Shown piece after piece: positions 31,773-42,023 of a DNA stretch of 64,000 nt. Positions within the stretch are counted from its first letter, which is position 1. The number at the start of each line of letters is the position of its first letter. The notes beneath the pieces were generated by a model that saw nothing but the letters and a program-made list of their open reading frames with translations, had not been told where the DNA came from and ran no database searches. Source of the DNA: Zygnema cylindricum (taxonomy: Eukaryota; Streptophyta; Zygnematophyceae; Zygnematales; Zygnemataceae). The stretch covers positions 259,901-323,900 of the forward strand of contig JBBHKE010001687.1 in the NCBI GenBank assembly GCA_037447655.1, given 5' to 3'. The translations under genes were made by a program, and so were the position numbers.

Positions 31773-32187
31773 AATGGCCGGGAACGGCGTCATAATGTAC
31801 ACGAATGAATGCATACATAATATTGAATTCAATTACAACATAAACCAATACCAGTGCAGTCAATTGACACCACAAATCCAGAGGTGTAAGCATAGCTGCG
31901 AGCATTATGCAACAGAACAAAACACTTATTCAATGTTGAACACAATCTTGCAGACAAATCATATTAGACTCAATAAAGCACAGTAAAATGACAGGTATTT
32001 GAGAGCAAACTGATGATAAAAACACAAAGAGTATTGTTAACATAATAAAATCATATATCTTAGGTTGTAGTTGAATGCTTAACAAGGTAGAGGTGTTATT
32101 CAAATTATACAAGAAATGCCAAATACTTGGTAATATCCACGTAAAACTTACTGATACAACATAGATTAATGACAAAACACTAGGAAC
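31773..32187. other. Spacer between the two duplication copies
   Basis: 415 bases, AT-rich, no gene and no similarity to the flanking duplicated blocks that I can see. Confidence 0.5.
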
Positions 32188-33255
32188 AATCTATCTATCC
32201 ACTAATGCCTCTATCTGAATTGTCTCATGTTCTTGTTGCGAAGGTGGAGTGATTGTCTCCCACGAAAATTTGAGATGGGTTATTTGCTTGAAGTTTGTGA
32301 ACCATTCACGCCTATAAACCATGTGTTTTGAAGCGCTTGTATCGATCATCTAGTCGTTGGAGGCGACTTCAAGGGATGATGCCATCATCCCTTGTCAGCT
32401 CACTATCTCCTTTCCTTTCCCCTTCCCCCTTTTCAGCTTAGACTCATCCACCTTTCCATTTTGTTTGTCTTGAACGTATTTCCTGCAAACTAAGATGAAG
32501 TGACTTGCTTTGTCACAATAGAAACACTTTTTGTCATCCTTTTTATCGCTGTTATGGCCGCCTGAATTCTCTCTCCTCTCTCGGTTGTTGACAAACGCAA
32601 ATGCGGAGCTTTCGCAGTTCATATCGCGATTCGTCTTGATTTTTTTGTTAAATTCATCCTTCAGGAGTGCCTCGACAACTTTGTTCCACTTTCGTGTGGA
32701 GACTTTATTCTGATCCTACCAACTAAGTATGGGTTTATACTCGATTGGGAGAAAAAGCATGAGGGTAATTTTGGTGTTTGTAGGGAGTGTGAAACCGACG
32801 GCGTCGGCTTCGGCTAAGAGGTTGGCATAGTGGGAGGTGTAAGCCTCCACAAATGTGCCATCTTGGTAGACGGTCTTCATGAGTGTCTTTCCAAGTTCGA
32901 TTCTCGCTGTCATACCTGAGAGTTTGTGTGTCCCCTCTACGGATTCCCAAATCTCTACAAAAGTTTTGAGTCTCATCACATTTTTCACTTGATTGTTTGT
33001 CAGCCCACGAATCAAGCAATTTTTGGCTTAGATCTCCTTCATGTTCTAATCTTTCATTGCCTTTGTCTCAGTTGCTTTCACACTGTTTGCATCTGCAGGA
33101 ATTGACGCGTTTTTGCTCGAGTAACGATTCCCAAGCAGTTCTTCTCCTAAAAGACCGCCTTGGCCCGACACCTCCACAACTGATAATTGGAACCTTCGAA
33201 CATATCAAGGGCACCTAGCGGGCCCATGACCTGTTGATCTTGATCATACATTCCG
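32188..33255 (-). pseudogene. Ty1/copia family A copy 4: gag and protease only
   Basis: Duplicate of copy 3. Gag N-terminal region (33230-33060), then 'MIRGLTNNQVKNVMRLKTF' open from 33015 to 32716 with 'GMTARIELGKTLMKTVYQDG' and 'LLAEADAVGFTLPTNTKI'; it stops at 32716 after 'PILSW'. Zinc knuckle 'CFYCDKASHFILVCRKY' at 32530-32480, with Gly to Ser but Cys and His intact. The protease is unreadable. Shared damage with copy 3 shows that both were already broken when duplicated. Confidence 0.88.
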
Positions 33256-34151
33256 AGTAACTAGATGGACTCCTAGGACCACGTACACCAAATCAGATTA
33301 CACGATTCGTAGAAGGGACGAACTTGATAAAACACAAAGGTAGAAAGGACAAAAGTTTAGATTGGGAGAGTAATAGCATTCACATGTAGCAAGGCATAGA
33401 GTATATAGCCGTTCAGAAAGTAGATTCCATTATAGCAGAAAGGAATACAATTGTAAAGGAAAACAATGTCTAGTAATAAACTGTTTTTGAATACTAAGGC
33501 TGCCAAGTCTTATTTGTCCGTGAATTATAATTTATGTCTTATTGCTCTACTCTATATATTCTAAAGCAATCAAAGAGAAACTAAGTGGTGGTCGAATGAC
33601 CAGATGCCACGGTTACAAGCCTACAAACAATAATGCATCATGGGAAAGTCTCCATGTATGTCCAAACCTACAAACAATAATGCATTATGGGAACGTCTGC
33701 AGGTCTGTCTAACACTTGATTTAATGTTCCTGATGTAAAATCGCTGATGATGCTATGACGATACTATTTCGTAGTACCAATGAAATCGAACTGATCGCTA
33801 CACGAAATAATCGCCCGGAATTGCTCTAAAAACAATATTATATACACTCATCATGTCCAATTTTGTGAAAAGTATTTTTGCTTTTTGAACATTTTTATGC
33901 ATATTTGATTGAGATAAAAAAATTGTCTTCTAGAAACTACTTATATGCTATTTTCACACATTTATGACGGTCGGCGCTTTCTATAATGTTATGGGTCACA
34001 AAAAAAAAAAAAAAAATGGAGTGGGGCAAAAAAAAGCCAAAAAATATCGAGAAGAAGGTGGGTGTTGTAGAAACAATTGGCCAACTGTAAATGATAACCA
34101 CCACTAAGGTGTCTCTTTTCACTTGTTGCCAATTCGTTTGTGGCTAGACAA
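32188..34151. repeat. Segmental duplication, copy without the LTR
   Basis: Partner of 29087-31772. Lacks the solo LTR and shows the pre-insertion site. An A-rich run near 34000-34015 is longer than in the partner. Sequence diverges after 'tgtggctagacaat' at 34151. Confidence 0.9.
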
Positions 34152-35253
34152 TTTTTTTCTATTCCATGTTAAAACCTTTTTGGATCAAATTTTAATTGCA
34201 AAGTTACAACGGTCAGAATATTAAAGCAAATAAGGTCAACAAAAGAACAAGGAGAAATACCGAGGAGTTGGGATTCACCATCAAAGATAGTATATGTCCG
34301 AAATGAAGACAGAACTACACGTCTACATGTGTGGTAAAAATAAATTGCACGTCGTGCTATACTCCACATTTTTCCCTTTACGTCTCATTTTTAAAAAGTA
34401 CACAGAAAAGTAGTCTCAAAATATCAACCACAAATTCTCCAGAAAATAAATTATAAAAAAGTCCGCCAAATAACTGGGTGTGTTTGAATATACCCCTCAT
34501 AAGAAAAAAGTAAAAATTACCAATGGGAAAACTGTAGCAAAAAATTAAACGACAAGCTTTAATCAAGGTTTCAAAAGCAAAAGAAGAAAAAATCCAAAAA
34601 GTTATGATAATTATCCCACACTATTTTTGTATAGCTGCACAAAAGTTCCATTACCTCGCCATTCCCTCCAAGAAATATCGGCCGTTCATTTTGTTACGAT
34701 GCAAATAGTTTTGCGTTTAAATCCTCAAGCTGCAATAAATGCCAAAACGTGTAGAATTATATCAGTATTGAAAGATTAAACTTAAAGATGCTTCAAAACT
34801 TGGCGAATAGAAAATGTTTAAAAAGGAATGCAAGTCAAATTATCGCGCTTCAGCGAGAATGAAAGCATGCTTTTGAAAGAAAGAACAGAAACATATATTT
34901 TTATGTTTAGTTACGGTTTCATCGTGATCCTATGCCTTTTGTATATCACTTTTTTGTTAAGCGGCACTGGTGAGGTAAAAGCAGTTGACCTCCATTTTTG
35001 AATTCATTTACCGCCTAAATTGTGCCATATCTCTTTGCCCATATTAAATCCTGTAGGTTATGGAATTTTTATTGGAGCATATTGAAGCCTTCAATGGAAT
35101 CCTCTCCTTGCATTTCTTTTTATTCATAGTGCTTTCTTTGCAATAGCTTCGGCTACTTTTTTCGTAGCTTCTAATCCTTTTGCCTCGTTCTCGACCACAA
35201 CCTCCTAAAACTAAATACTGTGGATGGGGGACTCACGGCGGTAGCCGTTGCGT
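34152..35253. other. Intergenic AT-rich, no gene recognised
   Basis: About 1.1 kb with no coding signature. The right end (35100-35253) would be the 3' untranslated region of the LRR copy 2 transcript. Confidence 0.4.
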
Positions 35254-38200
35254 TTAGCCGTCGCGTTTCCACGCCAGCTTGTAATTTTTGTCGCAGGTGC
35301 CGTACTTTTTGCAAAATTTGTTGCACTCGTCGACTGTTCGTTGGGGCTGAATGGTGCCGCACACTTTGGTTGTATTTTGGGAAAACAAACAGTTTTTTAC
35401 AAGGTTCGTGCAGAACGGTTTTCCTTTACGGGTCACTTTGATCGGGCCCGTAAAATAGTTGTCCATGATGACTACTCCCAAAGTGGAGGAGAAATCCGCA
35501 TCGATGACTAGGGATCCCGTGAAATAGTTATTGAAGATAAATCTGGAAAATAGATTGGAAATGATTGAGCTAGGTTAGATTGTTATTGAAATTAGTGTGG
35601 ATTGCATTGACAAATTTAACACAAAATCAGTCATTGAGGGAGAAATTAACTCACACATTCTAACTTTTAAGAACGGAACTCCACCATTAACGAACATTTT
35701 TGTGTGAGTTATGTTGTCAAGCTTAACACAAGTAGAATCGTTTGATTTGAAATATTGGGACAATTATTATGGAGAGGGCACGCAAGTCATTTTGGCATTT
35801 AGATCCACCGTTCATGATTAACAGTGTAAAACTAATGCAATCAGTTGATTCAGAATGCTGGAACAATTCTCACAGATTATATAGATATGTCATTGTGGCT
35901 TTTGTCTCCAATAATCACAATAACTAATGTGGACATATAAAATAATCGTTAGAACAGAATGAGCAAACAGAATTGACCTTCCTTGGACAATTTTTGCATG
36001 ATTCTGTTCAGCTACGTTTTCTAAGAAACCACTGCCATCGAACAATTGGGTGGTCTGACTGACAAGGTTATTCGAGGCTTTTAGGACTTACAAGGGCTTT
36101 TAGCGAGTCGTTTAATGTTTTTCAGAAGTTTTGGATCATTCTGATCTTGAAAAAAAAATAAAAGGAACACAATATCATCCTACGAAATTTTGGGCATGAA
36201 TTTAAAACTCACAATTGTTGTAAGAGTTTCAAATTTTTGATCGAGGTCGGAATGCGTCCCTCGAACTTGTTGTACTGCAACCTCCTGCAAACTCCAACGA
36301 ATCCGTAGACTTCCTTAAAAATTCATATGTGCATTATGTATGTATACATACCATGAAGATGTTATTTTCTTGAATATCGTACGTGGAATTTGCCCATATA
36401 TGCCATGAATTTATTATTTCCTGTTACATCTGTGCATTTTGTGCATATGTATACTATATATGTTCATGAGATGTTAATGAACATAAGCGCCAAAGTTTTG
36501 ACATCATACTTGAACACGAAACAAAACCATACGTTTAAATATGTTAACACCAAACGACAAAAAAACATAAGATCTAAAATGTAAATAACACAAATTCAGC
36601 CAAAAAAATGTAAAGACAAACAAAGTCTTACAAATATGTAAGTTTGGTGAGTTCTCCGATGGAATATGGAATGGTTCCATTGAATTTATTGTAAGCCAAA
36701 GACCTGGAAATGATAAAAAAATTAGTTTTAAGTCATAATACTAATAAAATCCTCAAATACAAAGGAACTAGACAGATAAGCAAAAAAATGAGAGGGAGAG
36801 AGATACAAAGAAATAAGTGAATGAAAATCTTCGATTTCACGTGTGTTCTTCGAAGGCAAAGAAGTGAGGTAAGTATCTATGCTTATTTCCCTTTTTTTGT
36901 ACTCGTTTATTATTTTTTTTTCCCTATAGTTTCATATCCTTCCTGAATCAGAATTAATTACAAATCAAAAGACGCCTAAAAATTCATAATTATTCGATTA
37001 AATGAGTAAGAAAAAAATATATAAGGTTAATTGCAATACATGTTTGGAAAACATTACATATTCATGCATAAATAATATGCATACATTTATGCTCACAAAA
37101 TAAAAAAACCTTATGAATATCCATAAAAACAATTGGTATACACTGTCATTATCTAAACGGATTAATGATATGGTTCCTACTGTCATTACCACAATTATTG
37201 ATTCTATTAAAAATGTGCATTCAACTCACAGTTGTTTCAAATGGCGCAATTTTCCGATGCCGATCGGAATCGGACCTCCAAGGGAACCTTCCTGTTCCGA
37301 AACATCCCTGAAAGTTTATAGATAAAATCGGATTATAACGATGTGTAAGAGTATAAAAAACATGCAGGAGATTTTCATTGTTCCAGCTTTACGTGTGGAA
37401 TGGATTTTGTTTGAGAAAAAATAAAATGTTCAAATGTTGTAATGGCGATTCTCCGACCATCCTTTATCTCATTTTGTGGTGGTAGACATTTTCGATGTAG
37501 TCTTTCTTAAATTGTTTTCTAAAATTAAAGCAGAAACTATAACAAACCAATCACAGTTATGGGAATTTTGAGACAAGAAGAGAGTTGAAAATGACCTGTT
37601 TCTAGTTTCTTTTTTCAATTTTTTTCAATTGATCGTTTTTCTTTTGTCAATCACGCTAACCTCTAGTGATACATTGATAAATAATTGATTCTTTAAAAAA
37701 ATAAAAAATAAAAAACCTGGAAAGAAAAATCTTACAAAATTTCGAGGTATTGTAAGTTAACAATAGTGGCGGGGAGGACTCCATGAAGACGGTTGAGAGG
37801 AACAACCCTTTGTTTTTATTCAGAAAGGAAAAAAAAACAATAACAATTAATAAACAAAAGGAGAAAATACAATTCTAGGATTTTTTGCTTTTACGAGTTC
37901 GAGAAGCATAAATTAAAGAAAATGTTCAAAAATATTTTCCGTTGACGCTTGAACGTGCATTGTGTATGAAAGTAGCCATATGGCGAAAAACAAAAAAAAA
38001 AAACACTAATTTTAACTTTATGTAGTGAAAAAGGGAAAATCTTCATTAAAATTTGACACATCTTAGAAAAAGCACGAACGTCTTTATAAACTGCGTAATA
38101 AGAATGCCGAATTACATTTCCCAAATTGAATACATACACAAAATGTTGACTTCATTGCTTTAAATATCCACAAAATAAAAAGAAAATTGAGAAAGAAATT

Positions 38201-39849
38201 GACTTACAAGGTTTTCAAAAAAGTGATATTTCCAATTGCTCCCGAAATTGTTCCTGGAAGATCCTGCAAGATTAACGTTCTACCCAAAAAAAACGAAAAA
38301 AAAAGAATCAAGACCCAATGGACAATCCAAACTTTCATTTGGGGAAATTAGTGAAGAATAAATATCAGAAAAAAAAAACGTTTTCATTTCAAATCAAGCA
38401 ATCACGATAGCCTTAAAACCTTTATTCCTTTCCTAAAAACTTTATACACAAATGAAACCAAAACTGTGACATCTCGCAAAAGTCTTATGCATAGTGTTTG
38501 ACGGTCAATCGGAGAAAAAATAAAAAACTGGAAAAAAAAACATAAAGATCATTTATTTCCAATTGTCGACCAATAAAAGTTGCTCCCAATTTAAAAAAAC
38601 TCCACTTTAAATTCAAATTCCAATTTCCAGTATCAGTCGCACCTCCTCTCCATCATTTCATAATTTATCTACTAAACCAAGAGGTCAACGAATAAAATAA
38701 AATAAAAAAATATCGAAAAATCGAAAACGATTTCTTACATGTTCACTACTCGACCTTTGGAATTACAGGAAACTCCAAACCATTTGGAACAATCCGCATT
38801 TGATAAATACCAAGATTTCAACAAATTGGGTTTGGAGACCGGAATCCCAAATCCCTCCTTCACCTTGATAAGAGCCACTCCTGTACTCACAAAAAAAGAG
38901 AGAGGAGAGGGGAAAGGGGAGAGGGTGGAAGGTAAGCGAGAGGAAAGATGAAGGATATGAGAGGGAAGCCAAGAGAGAGTGAGGAGTAAGAGATCGAGAG
39001 AGAGGACCAATCGGAGCGAGAATGTGTGAGAGTAAGAGAGAGCAGATAATGAGAGAGAGGGAGAAAGAGAGAGAGAGATCATTACTGGTGGTGAAAAATG
39101 TCCCTGTCAAATATGGGAGGGAAGCATGTTTTTGAGCGAAATAGGTAAAATAAAAGAAAGAAATCAACGGAAGTCCACAAAAACTAAAGATTAGGCCATT
39201 CAAGTTGAAAAGAAAAAAATTGGGTCATCCCACACGACAACTTTCACGACAATTCAAGCTTTGTTAGCATTTCTTTCTCTTTTGTCCAAAAAAATCCTTT
39301 TTGGTTGCCAGTTTAGTCTCATGTAGGTGTTGTATTATATTTTTTGAAAGAAAAACGTCAGCTTTCCCTATTCGAAAATACCAAAATAAAAGTACCAATT
39401 AAACTCTCTATGAAATAGATGTCAAGTTGGGAAAAATATTACTTGCACAATGAAAACAAAAAACATTAAACATAACATTAACAATACATTGTAAATTAAT
39501 CAAGACCATAAAAAGAGTTGATGAATACTGGTGGATAGAAGAAAAAGTTGGTGGAAAGAAGACAAAGGGGAGGGGAGGGAGGGAGAGGGATGGAGGACTC
39601 ACTATCTGAAAAAGACATTTGGGCACCTTCTGCTGCCAGTGTTCCCAGAAAAAGACAAAAGAGGAACAGAACGGAGGAGGAGCTGCACGGAGGGGAAAAT
39701 GAAGAACAGAAAATTTGAAAACTGAACAATTGCTCACAGATCGCAACAATGAAAAATTCAAAATGTTTAGAACTAAAATCCCAAATAACATTGAACGAAA
39801 AGGCTTACCTTGACAGACCTCCATTTTGGGAAGTTATTTGTACGGCCAT
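35254..39849 (-). CDS. Secreted leucine-rich-repeat protein, copy 2 (9 exons, 305 aa predicted)
   Basis: Exons on minus: 39849-39809, 39682-39603, 38880-38739, 38279-38208, 37807-37736, 37307-37230, 36703-36632, 36284-36213, 35542-35254; all GT...AG, phases consistent, 918 bases with no internal stop. Start 'MAVQITSQNGGLS', signal core 'VLFLFCLFLGTLAAEGA', N-cap 'DCSKWFGVSC', then one LRR per exon (e.g. 'LSLAYNKFNGTIPYSIGEL', 'LRLQYNKFEGRIPTSIKNL'). Exon 9 continues with 'FNNYFTGSL' and 'MDNYFTGPI' repeats and a C-tail of six Cys (F-C, N-C, V-C, E-C, F-C, T-C) plus a basic end. I chose the ATG at 39849 because it alone gives phase agreement with the signal-peptide exon. No membrane anchor or kinase. 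Likely extracellular recognition or inhibitor protein; partner unknown. Confidence 0.87.
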
Positions 39850-39859
39850 CTCCACTCTT

Positions 39860-40120
39860 TCTCCTTCTCTCTCGTCTTCACTCGATCGCTCTGGCTCTCT
39901 TGCTCTAGCTCTCGCTCTCTCTCTCTCTCTTGCTTTCACTATCTCGTTATCTCTCTCTCGCCTCCTCGTTCTCCCTCTCTCCCTCTCTCTTGCTTTCACT
40001 CTCTCGTTATCTCTCTCGCCTCCTCTTTCTCCCTCTCTCCCTCTCTCCTTTCACTCTCTCGTTATCTCTCTCTCGCCTCCTCTCTCTCCCTCTCTCCCTC
40101 TCTCTCGCTTTCTCTGAGCT
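39860..40120. repeat. CT-rich tract upstream of LRR copy 2
   Basis: CTCTCTCTCG / CTCCCTCTC units, with three longer repeats of 'cgttatctctctcgcctcctc' between about 39950 and 40090, absent from copy 1. It would be the GA-rich 5' leader of the LRR transcript on minus. Confidence 0.75.
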
Positions 40121-40181
40121 TGTGCGAGGGAGTGTAGACTGAGTGCGGAATGGTTTGCGAATGGAATCGGCTCCGCATGAA

Positions 40182-40189
40182 TATATAAG
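40182..40189 (+). promoter_or_regulatory. TATA box (TATATAAG) of the divergent plus-strand gene, copy 2
   Basis: Same TATATAAG and flanks as in copy 1; 102 bases before the ATG at 40291. About 60 bases upstream the sequence becomes CT-rich. Shared bidirectional promoter region with the minus LRR gene (start at 39849) is inferred. Confidence 0.6.
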
Positions 40190-40290
40190 CGCGACCAGCA
40201 TCGCGTCCGTACATCATCGTACAAATCACGCCAGTGCTCCTGTACTGTTATGCGGTCCGTACCATTTCTTCTGAATTTGCTGTTTCGTCC

Positions 40291-40704
40291 ATGATTCTCA
40301 GTTTTCGAAGTTTTCAACGTTTTCAAAGTCTGTTGGTTTTCGTCGTCGCCGCTTGGCTTGTAGTGCGGGCGACGAGCATGGCGTGAGGCGTCACGTCACG
40401 CCAGCGACAGGAAACACCTGCCCCGCGCAGGTCGCATCTGTCGCGCCGCCGTATTGCCGTACGAAAATGCGCGCCCAGTATCGCCACAGTTTATAGTGAA
40501 GACACTAGGGCCGAGTTTCCATGTTCTAATCATTCTCTTGGGATAAAAAGGGTGGATAGAAAGATTTTTATTCGTCTCTCTCGATGGTACGGAAACTTCA
40601 CTTCTGTACCGGCGAAGTCGGCGATGCCAGCGTGGCAATTCAAAAAGAAATGTGACGCAGTCCGACGGCGAGTTGAAAAGTACGCCGTACGACTCGTCAG
40701 TTGA
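40291..40704 (+). CDS. Small predicted secreted basic protein, copy 2 (2 exons, 121 aa)
   Basis: Exon 1 40291-40382: ATG then a signal peptide with hydrophobic core 'LLVFVVAAWLVV'. Donor GTGAGG at 40383, acceptor CGCAG at 40430. Exon 2 40431-40704 is open to TGA. The mature part would be about 90 residues, rich in Arg/Lys, with three Cys ('RKCAPS', 'EFPCSN', 'KKCDAV'). I do not recognise a family. Support: TATA box at the right distance, signal peptide, phase-correct splice, open second exon. Against: the intron is only 48 bases, and copy 1 is disrupted by a stop and a 5-base deletion. If not spliced the product stops after 31 codons. The 5' parts of the two copies are nearly identical, while codons after 'AEFPCS' differ sharply for about 50 bases. 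Confidence 0.45.
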
Positions 40705-40894
40705 CTTATCTAGATCCAAACGTTTCACTTGAATTCGTGCGAACCGAATAAAAATTAAACTCTACGTGCCAAAATGCATACTTTATCGTCTGCCTTGACG
40801 GTTGCCGTACAGCGTCACGTGACCACGTCGACAGATCGTAGTTCGGAAATATGGATACGATTGCGATTAGCGGTGTGGTCGGCCAGTTGCAGAC

Positions 40895-41065
40895 ACGTGC
40901 CGACAACACGTGCGACAACATATGTGCTTTCGATGTATTTTATGCCCGTTAGAAAGTATATTTTGAAAAAGCTTGAAAGGCAGCCACGTGGAAGCTTCAG
41001 CACATACGTATGGCTCACGTGGTTGCCGGAATCTCTAATTCTTTTAGGAAGACGACAACAATTGG
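40895..41065 (+). repeat. CACGTG-bearing G repeat, copy 2
   Basis: Same as 23265-23435 with a 12-base extra 'acacgtgcgaca' duplication. It includes part of a 108-codon plus-strand frame (40774-41100) that I do not accept as a gene. Confidence 0.65.
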
Positions 41066-41288
41066 GACTTCAAATGTTTTACGGCGGCGACTTTCTATGA
41101 GCACTTGCGAAAACAGGCGACATATATTTAGGGAATTGATCATACACTATTTTGGTTGCGCGCAGTCGCTTACGTCACATTGTCAAAGACTGTACATTTT
41201 AAGTACAGATTGGTACAAGTTAAGTACCGTTGAATTTAAATTTGACGGTCAATCAGTTGAACAGCTTTGACTTTCAAAATATTGTAAC

Positions 41289-41951
41289 TGTTGGAACATT
41301 GGGAGAATCGGCGGGTTTGGTCGATACAGTATTATTTTTGTTCGCATTGTATTATAGTTACGGTTCGCTTGGTTTTGGTTCGAAGTGACCTTTCAGTTCA
41401 CGTTTGGCTGATTTTTGTTACATTTGATTGATTACGTTTCAGTTCTATTTGCGGCATTATAGTTTCATCGGTGTCGTTTGGTCCTGTACGGTAGTGTAAT
41501 GTTTTAGTGCGGCTACTTTGTGTTAAGTGCTAGTTCCCTGTAAACCGTGAAGTTCCAGTTCTTCGTGTCTTGATTAGGCGTGGCGTGAAATGTTCCGCGC
41601 GCCAATGTGTTTTGTACGGCGCACGTTCACATGTGGACAACGACGTGTATTAGACAGATTCTTTGTGGGTTAGAATCTGGGCTTTTGTGGCAGTAAGTTG
41701 TCGGTGCCTTGGAAGGTATTTTAGGAACGACTTGAGGCAGTCTTACATTATCAGTGGCAATGATCAGAGTTAGTAATCTGAGTGAGTGAGTGAGGAAATA
41801 TGTTGTAAGTGAGAAAAGCTTCAGTGAAATATATTTATGTTTTGCTGAATTTCCGTGTAATCTATAAAATTGTGAATTGTATATTTTTATTTGCTTCCGC
41901 TGTGATCCGTGAGTGTATTTGTGTGTGTCAGATCGATCCTAATTTATAACA
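41289..41951 (+). repeat. 5' LTR of the gag-only element
   Basis: Starts TGTTGGAACATTGGG and ends ...ATTTATAACA. 663 bases. Carries 'gagtgagtgagtg' and a 'cttccgc' block near the 3' end, as also seen in the unrelated-looking TGTTAGG solo LTRs. Confidence 0.95.
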
Positions 41952-41953
41952 AG

Positions 41954-41965
41954 TGGTATCGGAGC
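41954..41965 (+). promoter_or_regulatory. Primer-binding site TGGTATCGGAGC
   Basis: Two bases after the 5' LTR. One base different from TGGTATCAGAGC, the initiator-tRNA-Met site used by many plant LTR elements. The same 12 bases occur in the chromovirus at 55995-56006. Confidence 0.85.
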
Positions 41966-42023
41966 AGGTTGTACTATTGAGTCAGAAGCCTAGTATCTCT
42001 TGATTGTGACCAGGGTCGCAGTT

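Larger units (their letters stand above)
35280..41115. repeat. Duplicated LRR/secreted-protein module, copy 2
   Basis: Partner of 17790-23485 (see there). The right breakpoint is at 'gaaaacaggcg' near 41120. The gag-only retroelement begins 170 bases further right, outside the module. Confidence 0.9.

Noticed and set aside
35575-35763. Candidate extra LRR exon ('NGGVPFLKV') between the last two LRR exons of copy 2, with a counterpart in copy 1 near 18130-18240
   Set aside because: Partly conserved wording, but no acceptor in copy 2 and no phase agreement; the direct exon 8-9 join is in frame without it. Possibly an exon fossil.
39496-39729. Alternative LRR start as a single exon opening with TTG ('FSFQIF...')
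   Set aside because: No ATG in frame; a conserved GTAAG donor and a GCAG acceptor support a separate first exon at 39849-39809.
39826-40142. Overlapping Ser/Leu/Arg-rich frames of 60-120 codons
   Set aside because: Microsatellite translation in all frames; no domain and no conservation with copy 1 except through the repeat.
40774-41100. 108-codon plus-strand frame after the small secreted gene
   Set aside because: Copy 1 has a 1-base shift and the frame overlaps the dispersed CACGTG repeat, which is found in non-coding places at 44-45 kb.
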